Shown here: piece by piece, positions 50,068 to 60,341 of the stretch
Position numbering within the stretch: the first letter of the stretch is position 1
Layout of the letters: each line of letters starts with the position of its first letter
Origin: Lobosporangium transversale
Taxonomy: Eukaryota > Mortierellomycota > Mortierellomycetes > Mortierellales > Mortierellaceae
Direction of reading: 5' to 3'
DNA length: 64,000 nt
NCBI RefSeq assembly: GCF_002105155.1
Contig: NW_019029012.1
Coordinates: 248,001 to 312,000, forward strand
Made by a program: the position numbers and the translations under genes
Notes under the pieces: generated by a model
The model's database searches: none
Seen by the model: only the letters and a program-made list of their open reading frames with translations
Told to the model about the DNA's origin: nothing

Positions 50068-51034
50068 TAGCAATGAACAAACAGAGCTCTCCTTGAAGAC
50101 CCCATGGTTATTTTGCTCGGCTTTTTTTTTTTTGTTTTTCCTCACTCTTTTGTTGCAATACAACTCGTCATATTCATATTTTTTAAGTCATGTTCATTCC
50201 AATAAACAAACACATCAATACAAATAAATTTATAAAAATATAAACGCATTGAAATCTCTCTAGTGAACTGTATTCAATAACTGTAATGCTCATAATGCAA
50301 ACTCAGGAGGGTTCGTCATTGATTTTTTTATTTTTGGCTAAATCGCTAATAGATTGCATCACCATTGAAGCGTTCTGTCCTACGGAGACTGATCATCCAA
50401 TCCTTTTTTTGCTGTTGTTAGAAGTAGTTGTTAATCAGGCCCATTGATTTTTTGCATTTCTATTGAGCACTTGGGTTACTTTCTGAAGAAAATAATCAAA
50501 GTAGCGACGGATCGAGAGAGCCTTCCCTAACATCTAAACGAAATAACCACTTCCTCCTCTCCCCCCAAAAAAAAAAAGAGAGAGAGAGAGAGAGAAAGGT
50601 GGGGGAGCAGTGAGGTGTAGAAAGATTTCTTTTTTAGCAAAGGATTACAAGGTTGGATCACCGAATCGTGTGCAAGTCGTGTGAGGGAACAAAAAGTACA
50701 GAGCGGACTGATTAGGGCAATCCGCAAGTGGGATGGGGGAAAAGGACGGATGCTCTGGGGCAATGGTGGAGCTTGGACCAAATTCGCCTTCATAAGCACA
50801 AATACCGAAAGTGCACATGCATCTGACAATTCTGAAACCTTCTTTTTATGACAAAAAGTGAATTACATCTCCTTTTCTCTTTTTTTCTTTTTCTTTCATT
50901 TTATCTTTTTTTTTTTTTTTTTACAAACCATTCTCTTCGCTTTTCATTCTTGTATAAACATACACAAACATCAACGCAAACAGGGACATAAAACCCTCAA
51001 ATAAATACACTCTTTTCCTTTTTATATCTTCCCT
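50068..51034. other. Intergenic gap with GA repeat
   Basis: No gene is supported. An A run followed by a (GA)n microsatellite lies at about 50566-50596. The right part (50870-51030) is C/T-rich leader-like DNA directly before the lipase start. Confidence 0.45.
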
Positions 51035-53969
51035 ATGGCGACTTCTACAGTTGCCGGATCCAACGGCAAATCTCGAATGACCTCCCACCGACGAGGGAAG
51101 GCTAAATCATCACCAACAAGCAACGGCAACGGCAACGGCAACGGCTTGATTCAACACGATGAAACTCAGGAAACATCTCATTCAGATTTCAGTAATGGCT
51201 CGTCCAGGGCTTCAAGTCCGATTCCCACTCAACATGCTCACATTTCTGAATTTGAACAAACCTATGTTAATGAAGATCACATGCAACAATTTCGGCAAGC
51301 ACTCGAGGACAGTGTTCGTAGTGAAACCTCGGCGGAACTGATCTCTGCGGTGACCGATTTTATGCCAGTTCAACAAGCATCATCAAAACGTGCACGGAGT
51401 CGCAAGACTCCCAGGATATACAAAGGCTATAGTTACACCCTCTTAAGAATACCTCTCATGGTAATGTGTAACCCAATCTGTAGGATCTTCAAGATCACAA
51501 TATGATCTTTATTAAAATTATATTAACAATCTATGTGCTTGTGCATATAATGCAGGTCTTGATTTTCAGTATCGTTGCTGTAGAGTTATGGATATATATC
51601 TGTGTCCGACAGATCGTCAATCTCTGGGAATATTTTGTTACATGGCAAGTATCGAGCACATGCACAAAAAAAAATAAAAATAAATAAATGTCATACTGAT
51701 CATGGATCCATTATGATACGATTAGGCGTGGGCGTCGTAATCAACTTCGGAAGGAACTTCGTAATGCAACAACATATAGCGACTGGAAGGCCGCAGCTCA
51801 AAGATTGGATACCTACATGAAGAAGGATGACTGGAAAAACGATCCCAACTTTGGTTATTACGACTACCATCTTCTATCAAGGGTTAACAGGAATCTTCGA
51901 CTTGCCCGAGAAGCAAACAGGGTCGATGAACTCAAAGACCATTTGCAAGGTGTAGTCAAGTCCAACTTTGGTGGCGTTGAAAACGCACGACTTTACTCAC
52001 AGACATACCATGGCACCAAGAAGCCTATTGAAGAATATGTTCGTGAAGGTAAAACCCATAAATAACAGCCTTTCTTGGTTTTTGGTCACATCTTTTAAAA
52101 TTCGCCCAGCTATCGTTCACTTCAATCATGCTGAACACTTTAATTCGATATGAATTTTTTTTGAAACCGATAGTAACGACATCACTGCAGGCCGTGGTAG
52201 AATCAAAGCAACTTACAGACGAAGAAAAACGGGTATTCTTCAAGAGTATTCACAAGAACTACGGTCGAACCGCACTCTGTCTTTCAGGTGGAGCAGGATT
52301 TGGTTATTACCATTTAGGTGTAGTGCGCGCTCTTCTTCAGGCAGGAGTTTTGCCAACCGTCATCACTGGAACAAGTGCTGGAGCTTTGATGGGTAAGCTA
52401 CAATAGTTTATGCTCTATTCCCTTTATTCCCCCGCTCTTCGCTGTAATTTAACAACTAAATCCCCACATTTGACTCTCTCTGTGGTAAAATTTCTACAAA
52501 TAGCTGCTCTGGTGTGTTGTCACACAGATGAGGAACTTAACGAGGTTCTTGTTCCAGAACTCGCGCACAAATTTACTGCTTGCGCAGACAGCATCTTTGT
52601 ACGTTCGGTCTTAAATCAAACCTTCGTGATGCGATGTATAAAAAAAAAAAAAAAAAAACTTACTTTTTTTTTTTGCATTGGTTTTTAGACTTGGCTTCCT
52701 CGCCTTATCCGGAAAGGCGCACGATTCGATGCAGAGGACTGGGCACGCAAGGCGCAATGGGTGACTAAAGGCGGATTGACTTTCCTGGAGGCATATGAAC
52801 GTACAGGACGCATTCTTAACGTTTCAGTAGTCCCATATGATCCCCATTCGCCACCGAAACTTCTTAACTATTTGACGGCCCCAGATTGTGTTGTTTGGTC
52901 AGCGGTAATTGCGAGCGCTGCTATTCCAGGAATCTTAAATCCGGTGGTATTGATGCGCAAGCGTCCTGATGGGAAGTTGGTGCCATTCAGTTATGGAGGG
53001 CGTGGCTTCAAGGACGGATCCTTGCGGGCAGATATCCCTCTTCAGGCTCTTCACACCCATTTCAACGTCAACTATACCATTGTCTCTCAGGTGAACCCGC
53101 ATATACATCTATTCTTCTATGGTTCTAGAGGCAGCATTGGCCGTCCGGTGAGCCACTTGTATGGTGAAGGCTGGCGCGGAGGGTTCTTGGCAGCATCTAT
53201 TGAGCAGTTCCTGAAGCTTGATTTGTCAAAATGGCTCAAGGTGCTTCGTGATTTGGAGTTGTTGCCTAAGGTGATGAACCAAGACTGGTCGTGGATCTGG
53301 CTACAGAAATTCGATGGACATGTTACCATCCTTGTAAGTAAAAGAAGAAGAAAAAAAAATGAAAGTAGAAACAGTATCCCAATTGTTCTCAAGACTGAAC
53401 TTTTTTTCTTTTTTTTCTTTTTTTTTTTTTTTTTTTTTTTTTTTTAGCCAAAATCAGGGATTTCTGATTGGTTTAATATAATATCAGATCCAGATGAAGG
53501 CCGTCTGCAACACTGCCTGACAGTAGGCGAGCGACAAACCTTCCCCAAGCTTCACATGATTGCTAATCGTATGAGGATTGAGCAAATGATTGCAGAATGC
53601 CGCTCGGAAATTAAGAAGAAATTGGACCGAAAGGTCCATGGTCGAAACCTTCGAGATGCAGGCAACTCGAGAGTATTGTCAGAGGACAGCGAGAATACAA
53701 TTTGCTCCAGGATGAATTCGTTTAGAGATGCATACAGTCAAGCGGGGGATGCCTATCCAGAGGGCAAAACAAGGAAAAGACGTGTTGCTTCTTGGCCAGG
53801 GTTGCGGTACGCTCTTGGCCAGGAATCTTTAGGAGACTATGACGCTCTGAAAGCAAAGTTCGCCCATCGGGATGAAGACGAAAACGTTAACGATATAGAA
53901 TCATATGTAGAAGAGAAGGATTATGAAGATGAAGATGAAGGCATGGGTATGGAGGAACGCTACGACTAG
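51035..53969 (+). CDS. Patatin-like triacylglycerol lipase (Tgl3/4/5-SDP1 family)
   Basis: Seven exons (51035-51460, 51556-51644, 51726-52048, 52201-52392, 52504-52598, 52689-53333, 53448-53969) give 763 residues. A disordered N-terminus precedes a hydrophobic segment (VLIFSIVAVELWIYICVRQI) and the DUF3336-like region (LRNATTYSDWKAAAQRLDTY). The patatin core has the oxyanion glycine loop LSGGAGFGYYHLG, the nucleophile GTSAG (Ser about 338) and the catalytic Asp in FKDGS (about 484), so the Ser-Asp dyad is complete. Family members attack triacylglycerol on lipid droplets. Intron 2 has a GC donor: the frame only closes if exon 2 ends ...TG and the intron starts GCAAGT. The join between exons 3 and 4 uses an acceptor at 52200 rather than the stronger-looking CAG at 52190. 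Confidence 0.93.
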
Positions 53970-54068
53970 AGGATATCTCGCCAGTAAATGATCCTCATAG
54001 AAATAAAATTACAATGCCTTAGCTACCGTAATCCATTCATAGTCCAAACCCCGAGTTTTATTAATGAG

Positions 54069-54815
54069 TTACAAATCATCCTGAAGACGATAGGCGACCA
54101 GCGCATCAACCCTATGGAGTTTAGTGCTAAAGGATCGAAGTTTGACCTGCTCTGCATTATGAACTAGATGTGGGTCTGCATCCGACCATGTCGCTGGGAC
54201 CTCTGCATCCTTTTCTGTCTGACATAAAATCGTCCATGTGCCTAAGAAAAAATGGGTTGATGAAAGTTTTGTAGCGTGTAAATACTCTGAAAACGACCAA
54301 GCTATAGAAAAATACCACAAAACCGCTCCAGACGCTGTTTTGTCAACGTACACTTTTCATCTAGCATGGGTAGGAATGTGACGCTTGCTGTGATTTGTCG
54401 GAGGATAGCTTGGATCTCTGCTTGGATCTCCTTCTCTGTTTTCTCAGCCTTCTGCTTGTTGGAGGATGGCAAGGTCGGATCTGTTATATTTTCATTGCTC
54501 CGAACGTTATTGAACATTGACGATGAGGATGGTGTTGAAAACGACTGCTGTTGTCCTGCTGACATGGTATTATTATTGCTACTATCCTTTGTGTTTTGAA
54601 TATCGAATTGCCAGCGTTCTAAAACAGTCATTGTCTCCTTTGATTTAATAGCTAAGATAAGCTTCTCAACTTTACATGCCATGAGCCATGCTAGAAAAAA
54701 GAAAAAAAAAAAAAAAAAAAAAAAAAAGAATATGGAGGGAGCTTAGAGTAAAGTTATAGAGAAAATACTTCCTTGCAAAACCCTTTATAATGAGATTTGA
54801 TCCGTGTTGCTACCG

Positions 54816-54846
<31 letters not shown>

Positions 54847-55062
54847 AGAGAAAAAGACTTCTTTACCCTCGACCTGCTTCAGAATTTCCCTCATATGGTC
54901 TTTGACTTGTGGATCCGTAGTTACCAACATATTGAGGCCATACTTCTTGGTCATCTTGAAATATTCTGGTGCATATAATCCTCGCTGAAAGAGTAAGCTG
55001 AGGATCATGACCAATGGGTATTACAAACGTTCGAGTAAAGAAAAAACCATGTGTGAGCCAAG

Positions 55063-55093
<31 letters not shown>

Positions 55094-55332
55094 GCTCTAC
55101 TTAATCCTTCAACGAAAGTGCGCAGCATGGTCTTTACCTATTTATACAATATTCTATTGTTTTTACAGTAAATGAAGCATTGCCGGTAAGCTTCTTGCTG
55201 CACTTTATTCTCTACTACACAACACCTCAAGTGTAAAAGGTCCATACCAAAGAATTCGACAATGATCTTTGTTGAGCCTCGTAAAGTGATCTGATTGCGA
55301 CTGCTCGTCGCCATTTGCTGTTGCTGCATCAT
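54069..55332 (-). CDS. MAD2: Spindle checkpoint HORMA protein Mad2
   Basis: Five exons (55332-55248, 55153-55138, 54997-54867, 54690-54352, 54241-54069) give 247 residues. The HORMA domain reads ITLRGSTKIIVEFFEYCINS then LLFQRGLYAPEYFKMTKKYG, NMLVTTDP, AWLMACKVEKLILAIKSKET, VLERWQFDIQ, ILRQITASVTFLPMLDEKC, and the safety-belt end LRSFSTKLHRVDALVAYRLQ. These match animal MAD2 block for block. The second exon is a 16-nt micro-exon coding EYCIN; without it the conserved FFxxxINS core is broken. A Ser/Asn/Gln-rich insert of about 40 residues follows WQFDIQ, making it longer than the usual 205 residues. Mad2 binds Cdc20 and Mad1 at unattached kinetochores. Three introns contain A/T tracts of 24-29 bases. 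The start could be the first or second Met, or Met 7. Confidence 0.93.
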
Positions 55333-55647
55333 TGTTTCGAACAGTAGGATGGCTCCGAGGTAGTTAGTGAATAAGGTGTTTGTCCTGGAATTCAAGGATT
55401 AACGCGACGCTGTTCTGGTTGGCATGAAGTATGTGACCACAAAAAATGTGAACATTGCTCAAAAACCTCCCAAACCAAGCCGCTCTTTCTCTTAGCGACT
55501 GCTTTTCCTTGTGAAAGGTAGACTTTTTCATAATTCCTACAATACTTCCATATCTTTTCCAAAGGTTTCTACAACTCTCAACACCACTCATTACACTCAA
55601 TTCAAACTACTCAAACTACCGACGAACTCTCAAAGAATAAACAGAAT
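55333..55647. promoter_or_regulatory. Divergent promoter MAD2 / WBP2
   Basis: A 315-bp gap between head-to-head starts. No specific factor site was identified. Confidence 0.4.
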
Positions 55648-56723
55648 ATGTCAGTCAACTGGGTCATGCTCACCCCGGACGGGAAAGACATTGTTCCTCT
55701 CGAGAATGAAACCATTTTCTTCCGTGAACAAGATGTTCGCTTCGAGCTAGATAATTCTAATGGCGGCTATCCTGGAGCAGGGTAAAAAAAAAAAAAAGAT
55801 GAATAAAAAATATCAGCGCAATTTTTTTTTTTTTTTTTTTTTTTTCAATCAGCTTTTCATTCATTTGTATCAGCATTCGCCCTCGTCTCTTCCTTCACTG
55901 ACCATCCAGAAAATACTTGACAGGGTTAATTACGCTTCAAAGAGCGGCACTATCATTTTGACGAATCAAAGGATCGTCTATCTGTGCGCTGCCCCTACTA
56001 GTTTTTTCACTTCAGCTTCATTACCAATGAGCAATGTCCAAGACAGCAAGTTGGTTCAGTCATGGTTCTCGGCGCCTGTTTTCAAGGCAGTCGTAATGCC
56101 TGTTCCAGGTGGTGGACTCAAACAGCCGGCCCGACTCTCTATCACTTTTTCAAGCGGAAGTAAGTCAATAAAAAAAGACATGTTTTTTCGGCCTTTTCCA
56201 CATCAAAAATTAATAAAACGTCTGAAACGAAGAACTGAAAATGCTGACTTTCTTCTTTTCTTTTTGGTGATTTTGTAGACCTTCATGAATTCGACGCCCA
56301 ATACAGATCCCTTCGTGAGAGGCTACAAGGTAAAATGAGTGAAAATTGGAACGTCATAAAATCATATGATAGATCCTCTTTGATCTGACAGAAAAAATCA
56401 AAAATGTATTTCTTCTAGAGCTCGATGGAGCGGCGCCTCAACATTTGGAGCAATTGCCTGTATACGCTCCACCTTCAGAACCCGTTCCTGGGCCATCAGC
56501 AACCACTAGCTCAACTCCTTTCCCCATGGCTACAGCAACGACCTCTGCGCCAGCTCCCCAACCCCAGCATTTCCCACATTATCCCCCTCCTCCTTTGGAG
56601 GCCAGAGCAACATCTTCAGCCCCTCATTATCCTCCTCCTCCTCCTCAGGCACAGCAACAGCCTCAACCACAGCCCCCGGCTGTTCCTTCTGACCTGCCAC
56701 CAAGTTATGATGAAATTCGCTAA
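55648..56723 (+). CDS. WBP2: WW-domain-binding protein 2-like (GRAM domain, PPxY tail)
   Basis: Four exons (55648-55781, 55924-56159, 56279-56329, 56419-56723) give 241 residues. The N-terminus is MSVNWVMLTPDGKDIVPLEN. The GRAM-like core SGTIILTNQRIVYLCAAP, then MSNVQDSKLVQSWFSAPVFK and FDAQYRSLRERLQ, matches the WBP2 family order. The C-terminal third is Pro/Ala/Gln-rich with HYPPPP motifs and ends LPPSYDEIR, a PPxY ligand for WW domains. Family members bind WW proteins such as Nedd4/Rsp5-type ligases and transcription co-factors. In fungi the role is not well defined. A T tract and A-rich DNA fill intron 1, where an alternative short coding extension would be frame-incompatible. Confidence 0.88.
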
Positions 56724-56946
56724 GCTTAAAATTACATGATATGGGGATTCTTTTGCTTTTCCCATAACATATGACGCTTTAAAGCCAAAGACCCTTCGAG
56801 TAAAAAAAAACTTTCACAAGGACCACTGCTGAGAAAGGACAATAAGTTGAATTGGATATACCGTGCTTTATTATGCTAATTTTTTTTATACAGTGTAGGA
56901 GAAAAAATAAAATAAAATAAATGATATTATGGAAATACTAATGCTT

Positions 56947-57894
56947 TTAAGCACCGAGAGCCTCGTTGATGAGTAAGACCTGGATGCGGTCAGGGTTGAA
57001 GGGATTGGCCTGTCGAATGACCTGGTAATTGTTCAGGGATGCGCCTGGGGCCTTGAAGACTTCTCTAGAAAAGGCGCTAGCGAAGGGTAGGCACCATTCT
57101 GTGGTCCTCTTAAAGGCCTCGGCCTCGTCCTTGACAATCTTATTGGATCCAACAACCACAATCACGTTCTTGGCTCCAAAGGCGACACCACCAACTTTGG
57201 TGCCCGTTTGATCACCATGTGCCAACTCACCATTCTCGGTGACAGCACACATGGAGGTCAAAAAGTAGTCGACTGTAGTACCATCGATACGACGGAGCTC
57301 TGCTTGCTTGACGGGATCCTTTTCTGCAAGGATCTTTGCACGAATGTTGACATAAGGGGTTTCTCCCATAAGATAGTTAATGAATCCAATCTATGCGATT
57401 GAAACAAAAGCAAAAAAAAAAAGTCAGTCAATTGTCTTTGTAGTGTGATAATACATGTCTATATGGTATATAATAAATAAAATAAATGGATTGCACTTAC
57501 TTCTTCAAGGGTTGTGCTGTGTGCAAGATTTATAGAAGCGCCCTAAAATAAATAAAAATTTTGCACATCATTAGTGATTGGCTGATATAGAATTTGATTG
57601 TTGTTTGTTTGGGCACAGAATAAAATTTCTCATCGAGGAAGGAAGAAAAAAAAAAAAAAAAAAAAAACTTACTGCAGGGATGAGACTCTTAAGCTTCTCA
57701 TAAGCCTCGTCCTTGTTTTCAGCGATAGTGACTTTGAAGCCCTTGGCCTCAAGACCGGCCTTGGTAATGTTGAAACGCTCAGGGCTGGCAGCCTTAGAGT
57801 ATGCTCCATCCTTGAGGTGAGCAATCTGAGGATCGCTGTTGACCAAAGCCTGGAAGGTGGTGTTGGCAAAACTGTTTTCTGGGCGAGTTGACAT
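56947..57894 (-). CDS. LUD domain protein (DUF162, bacterial LutC/YkgG type)
   Basis: Three exons (57894-57673, 57542-57501, 57390-56947) give 235 residues. A conserved N-terminal half (FNITKAGLEAKGFKVTIAEN then KDEAYEKLKSLIPAGASINL) leads into HSTTLEEIGFINYLMG, the Ser-x-T-Leu-x-Glu-Ile-Gly signature of the LUD family. YFLTSMCAVTENGELAHGD and NVIVVVGSNKIVKDEAEAFK follow, and the end RIQVLLINEALG corresponds to the terminal strand. Bacterial relatives serve in lactate utilisation or are of unknown function. The Cys cluster found near the C-terminus of many bacterial stand-alone members is missing here. Two introns show it is settled in the fungal genome. Ultimately bacterial origin is inference. 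Substrate is not known. Confidence 0.82.
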
Positions 57895-59216
57895 TATTAT
57901 TGTTTTTTTTATTTTATTTTTTTTTTTTAGTGTCTAATGATTTGCTGGTCGTCTTTGGATTGGTGTGCAAGAAGGATTAGGAATGGGTATAGCAAATGAA
58001 CTGAGTATGCACTTGAGGGGAAAAGAGAGAGAGAGAGAGAGGATAAGCGAGAGATGAGAAGTTGAGAGAAAGGAGGGAGAATGGGAAAGAGAAAGAAGGG
58101 ATGGTATTTAAAAGAATTGGTTTCCTTACAAATCCGTAAACTTTTTTACAAATGGATAAATATAAAACCTAATTCCATCATTTCGGATCTGGAGAGGTTC
58201 CTAATACAACCTGATGCCTCATTTTGTTTAAAAATGTTGCGATGGCAAAAGCTTAATGTACACAAACACACATTTGTACACAGTTGAAGACCCATGAGTA
58301 GACGTTGTATAAAAACGCTTCAATTATTAATCGATTATCATCACCCTAGTAAAAATAATTTGAAGGTGTATCTTTAATAAATCTTTGTAATCGCTCCCGA
58401 TCAGATTAGGTTCAAAGCCACTGACTGTGGCTTTTTTAAATTCATTGAACTAAGAAAGTCTTTTTTTGGGACTCTATACAATGAGATGATGGTGATAAGG
58501 CAGTGAAGTCTGCAAGGGGATGCTCTTTGTAGTAGGCGAGGAGAGGTATAATCGGAGGGATAGGGGCATTCGTGATAACATAGAGCACAATAAAAGGATA
58601 TGAGATAGTCATACGACAGCATGGCACATGCTTCAGCTTTTTTTCAACTTGGAAAGCATTGGTTATAGGGACATTTGCCCAAGACACGGCTTAAAAAAAA
58701 AAAAAGAATAGAGACCTCTAGGCTCTAGCAATTTTCAGGTTTGCGTTCGTGCGGGCCTAGTATTTACCCATTACTTGTCCATTGTCAAAAGGTGAATTGA
58801 AATTTGTCAACTGTGCGTCCGCGCACAATTTTTCAACACGGCGCTTCACAAGTACTTTAAGGTTGCTTGTGTAGCTGAAATGCGGCCCGGTGTTCCGCCA
58901 TCGTTAGATCCAGTTGGCTCCTTGCGCCAGAAAAAAACTATTTTACTACATGTCATGTATGATTGTAATGTATATTTTGATAATAGTAATGCAATCTTGC
59001 TTTTGGCTTTTATTATTGTTTTGTCTTCAACGGATCTCATATAATAGATCACTCGAAACAAGTAGGTTGGGTTTGAAATGAAGGAGCCGAGAGTTGAGTA
59101 TGCTTTTTTTTTTTTTTTTTTACTGAAGTATCGACTATTATTATTACTGTTACTGTGAACTGCTCTAGGTATTGTTATCATTATCTAAATATGTCTAATA
59201 AATAGGCATCTATTAT
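57895..59216. other. Gene-free stretch
   Basis: No supported gene. A (GA)n microsatellite lies at about 58026-58042 in the LUD promoter. Several short overlapping frames on both strands (58081-58287, 58401-58687, 58846-59181) have no recognisable features. There is a T tract at about 59104-59120 close to the RING gene's 3' side. Confidence 0.5.
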
Positions 59217-60341
59217 CTAAGAGTACATCCAATCCTCGTCAATTTCTGCTTCTGCAGCATATTTTGCTAGTTCTGCCTCACGTTTCTTTTTGATCCAATC
59301 AGGGTCATCCGAGGGAACTTCGGCACGGCATGCCGGGCAATTGTTGTGCTATCGTAATGCAAATATTTGGATGAGTGGTTTGATGAGGAGCAGCAAGCAA
59401 GTGGCATACCACATAAAACATATTTGATTCAAGGGTATGAAGGAAATAAATATATATATATTCCTTACCAACTCAAGCCATGGAACGATGCAATCACGAT
59501 CAAAAAAGTGCTTGCATGGCAGCTTTGTGATCCCAGCCTTGAACTCGTTCTCATGAAAGTTTTCGTTGCAGATGATACATGCCTCATCTATCAACATATT
59601 CAACCCGGTAATTAAGATAGAATGAAATAAAAACAAGGATATGCAATGAGGACGTTAGCAGCTATGGGGATCTGAGTATTACTTGACTCTGCAAAAACGA
59701 TCTGGTACAGTACCTGACTTCAACTCCTTCTGTGCAACGAACGGCAAGTCACGAATGAATGACTTGGAGGCTGGAGGAGGTCCATGCTTTCCGCTGGTAA
59801 ATTATTCAATATTCGGATCCGAGAATTTGTGTTAAAAAAAATACATCATAACAATAAAAAAATAATAATAATAAAAAAGTATCTATAACTCCTACCTGGC
59901 ACCGGCTTCGTCCATCAACTGTGTAATCAGGTTATCCAGGAATTCTTGGTGCGCTTCATCTCCTAAGGGCTCCTCCCTTTCACGGAATGCCCCAAACATC
60001 CTGTATAATTAAAAGTAAAAATAAAGTCAATAAAAAAAGGCGATAGAGGAATAGGGAATGGACTATCTAACATGTGTGCAAGTACATCAATCGAATATAG
60101 CGGACTTCTGCCTCCCAAAAGAGGGTAGTTGCACATCTGCTAGATATTTGTCGTACTCTGCAAGTCTCCGGAAATCGCTTGCCCTTGGCGTAGTCCCTGG
60201 TGGTAAACGATTGGAAGAAGACGAAATTTCATCATCTTCATTTGGCATGAAATGGGAGAGATCAGGATTCAAGGAGCGATTGTTGGATTGTCGAGCCTTG
60301 AAGGGGTCTTCAAGACTGTGGTCATCATAGTAAGAGGACAT
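59217..60341 (-). CDS. RING-type E3 ubiquitin ligase (RNF126/115-like C-terminus)
   Basis: Exons 60000-59896, 59793-59714, 59587-59469 and 59348-59217 join cleanly; the first exon (from ATG 60341) must end in phase 2. The only donor that fits is a weak GTCCGC at 60105, after which the total is 223 residues. The N-terminus (MSSYYDDHSLEDPFKARQSN) is disordered. FLDNLITQLMDEAGA and PPPASKSFIRDLPFV precede the RING: CIICNENF, LPCKHFFDRDCIVPWLEL, NNCPAC. In RNF126-type RINGs the fifth ligand is His (CxHxFHxxC); here that site is Asp. Asp can bind zinc, as in RBX1, so the domain may still be functional. Such ligases attach ubiquitin to clients in the cytosol. The first exon boundary is the weak point. 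Confidence 0.82.

Noticed and set aside
53117-53392. Antisense frame over the patatin lipase
   Set aside because: It mirrors well-conserved sense exon sequence and has no features of its own.
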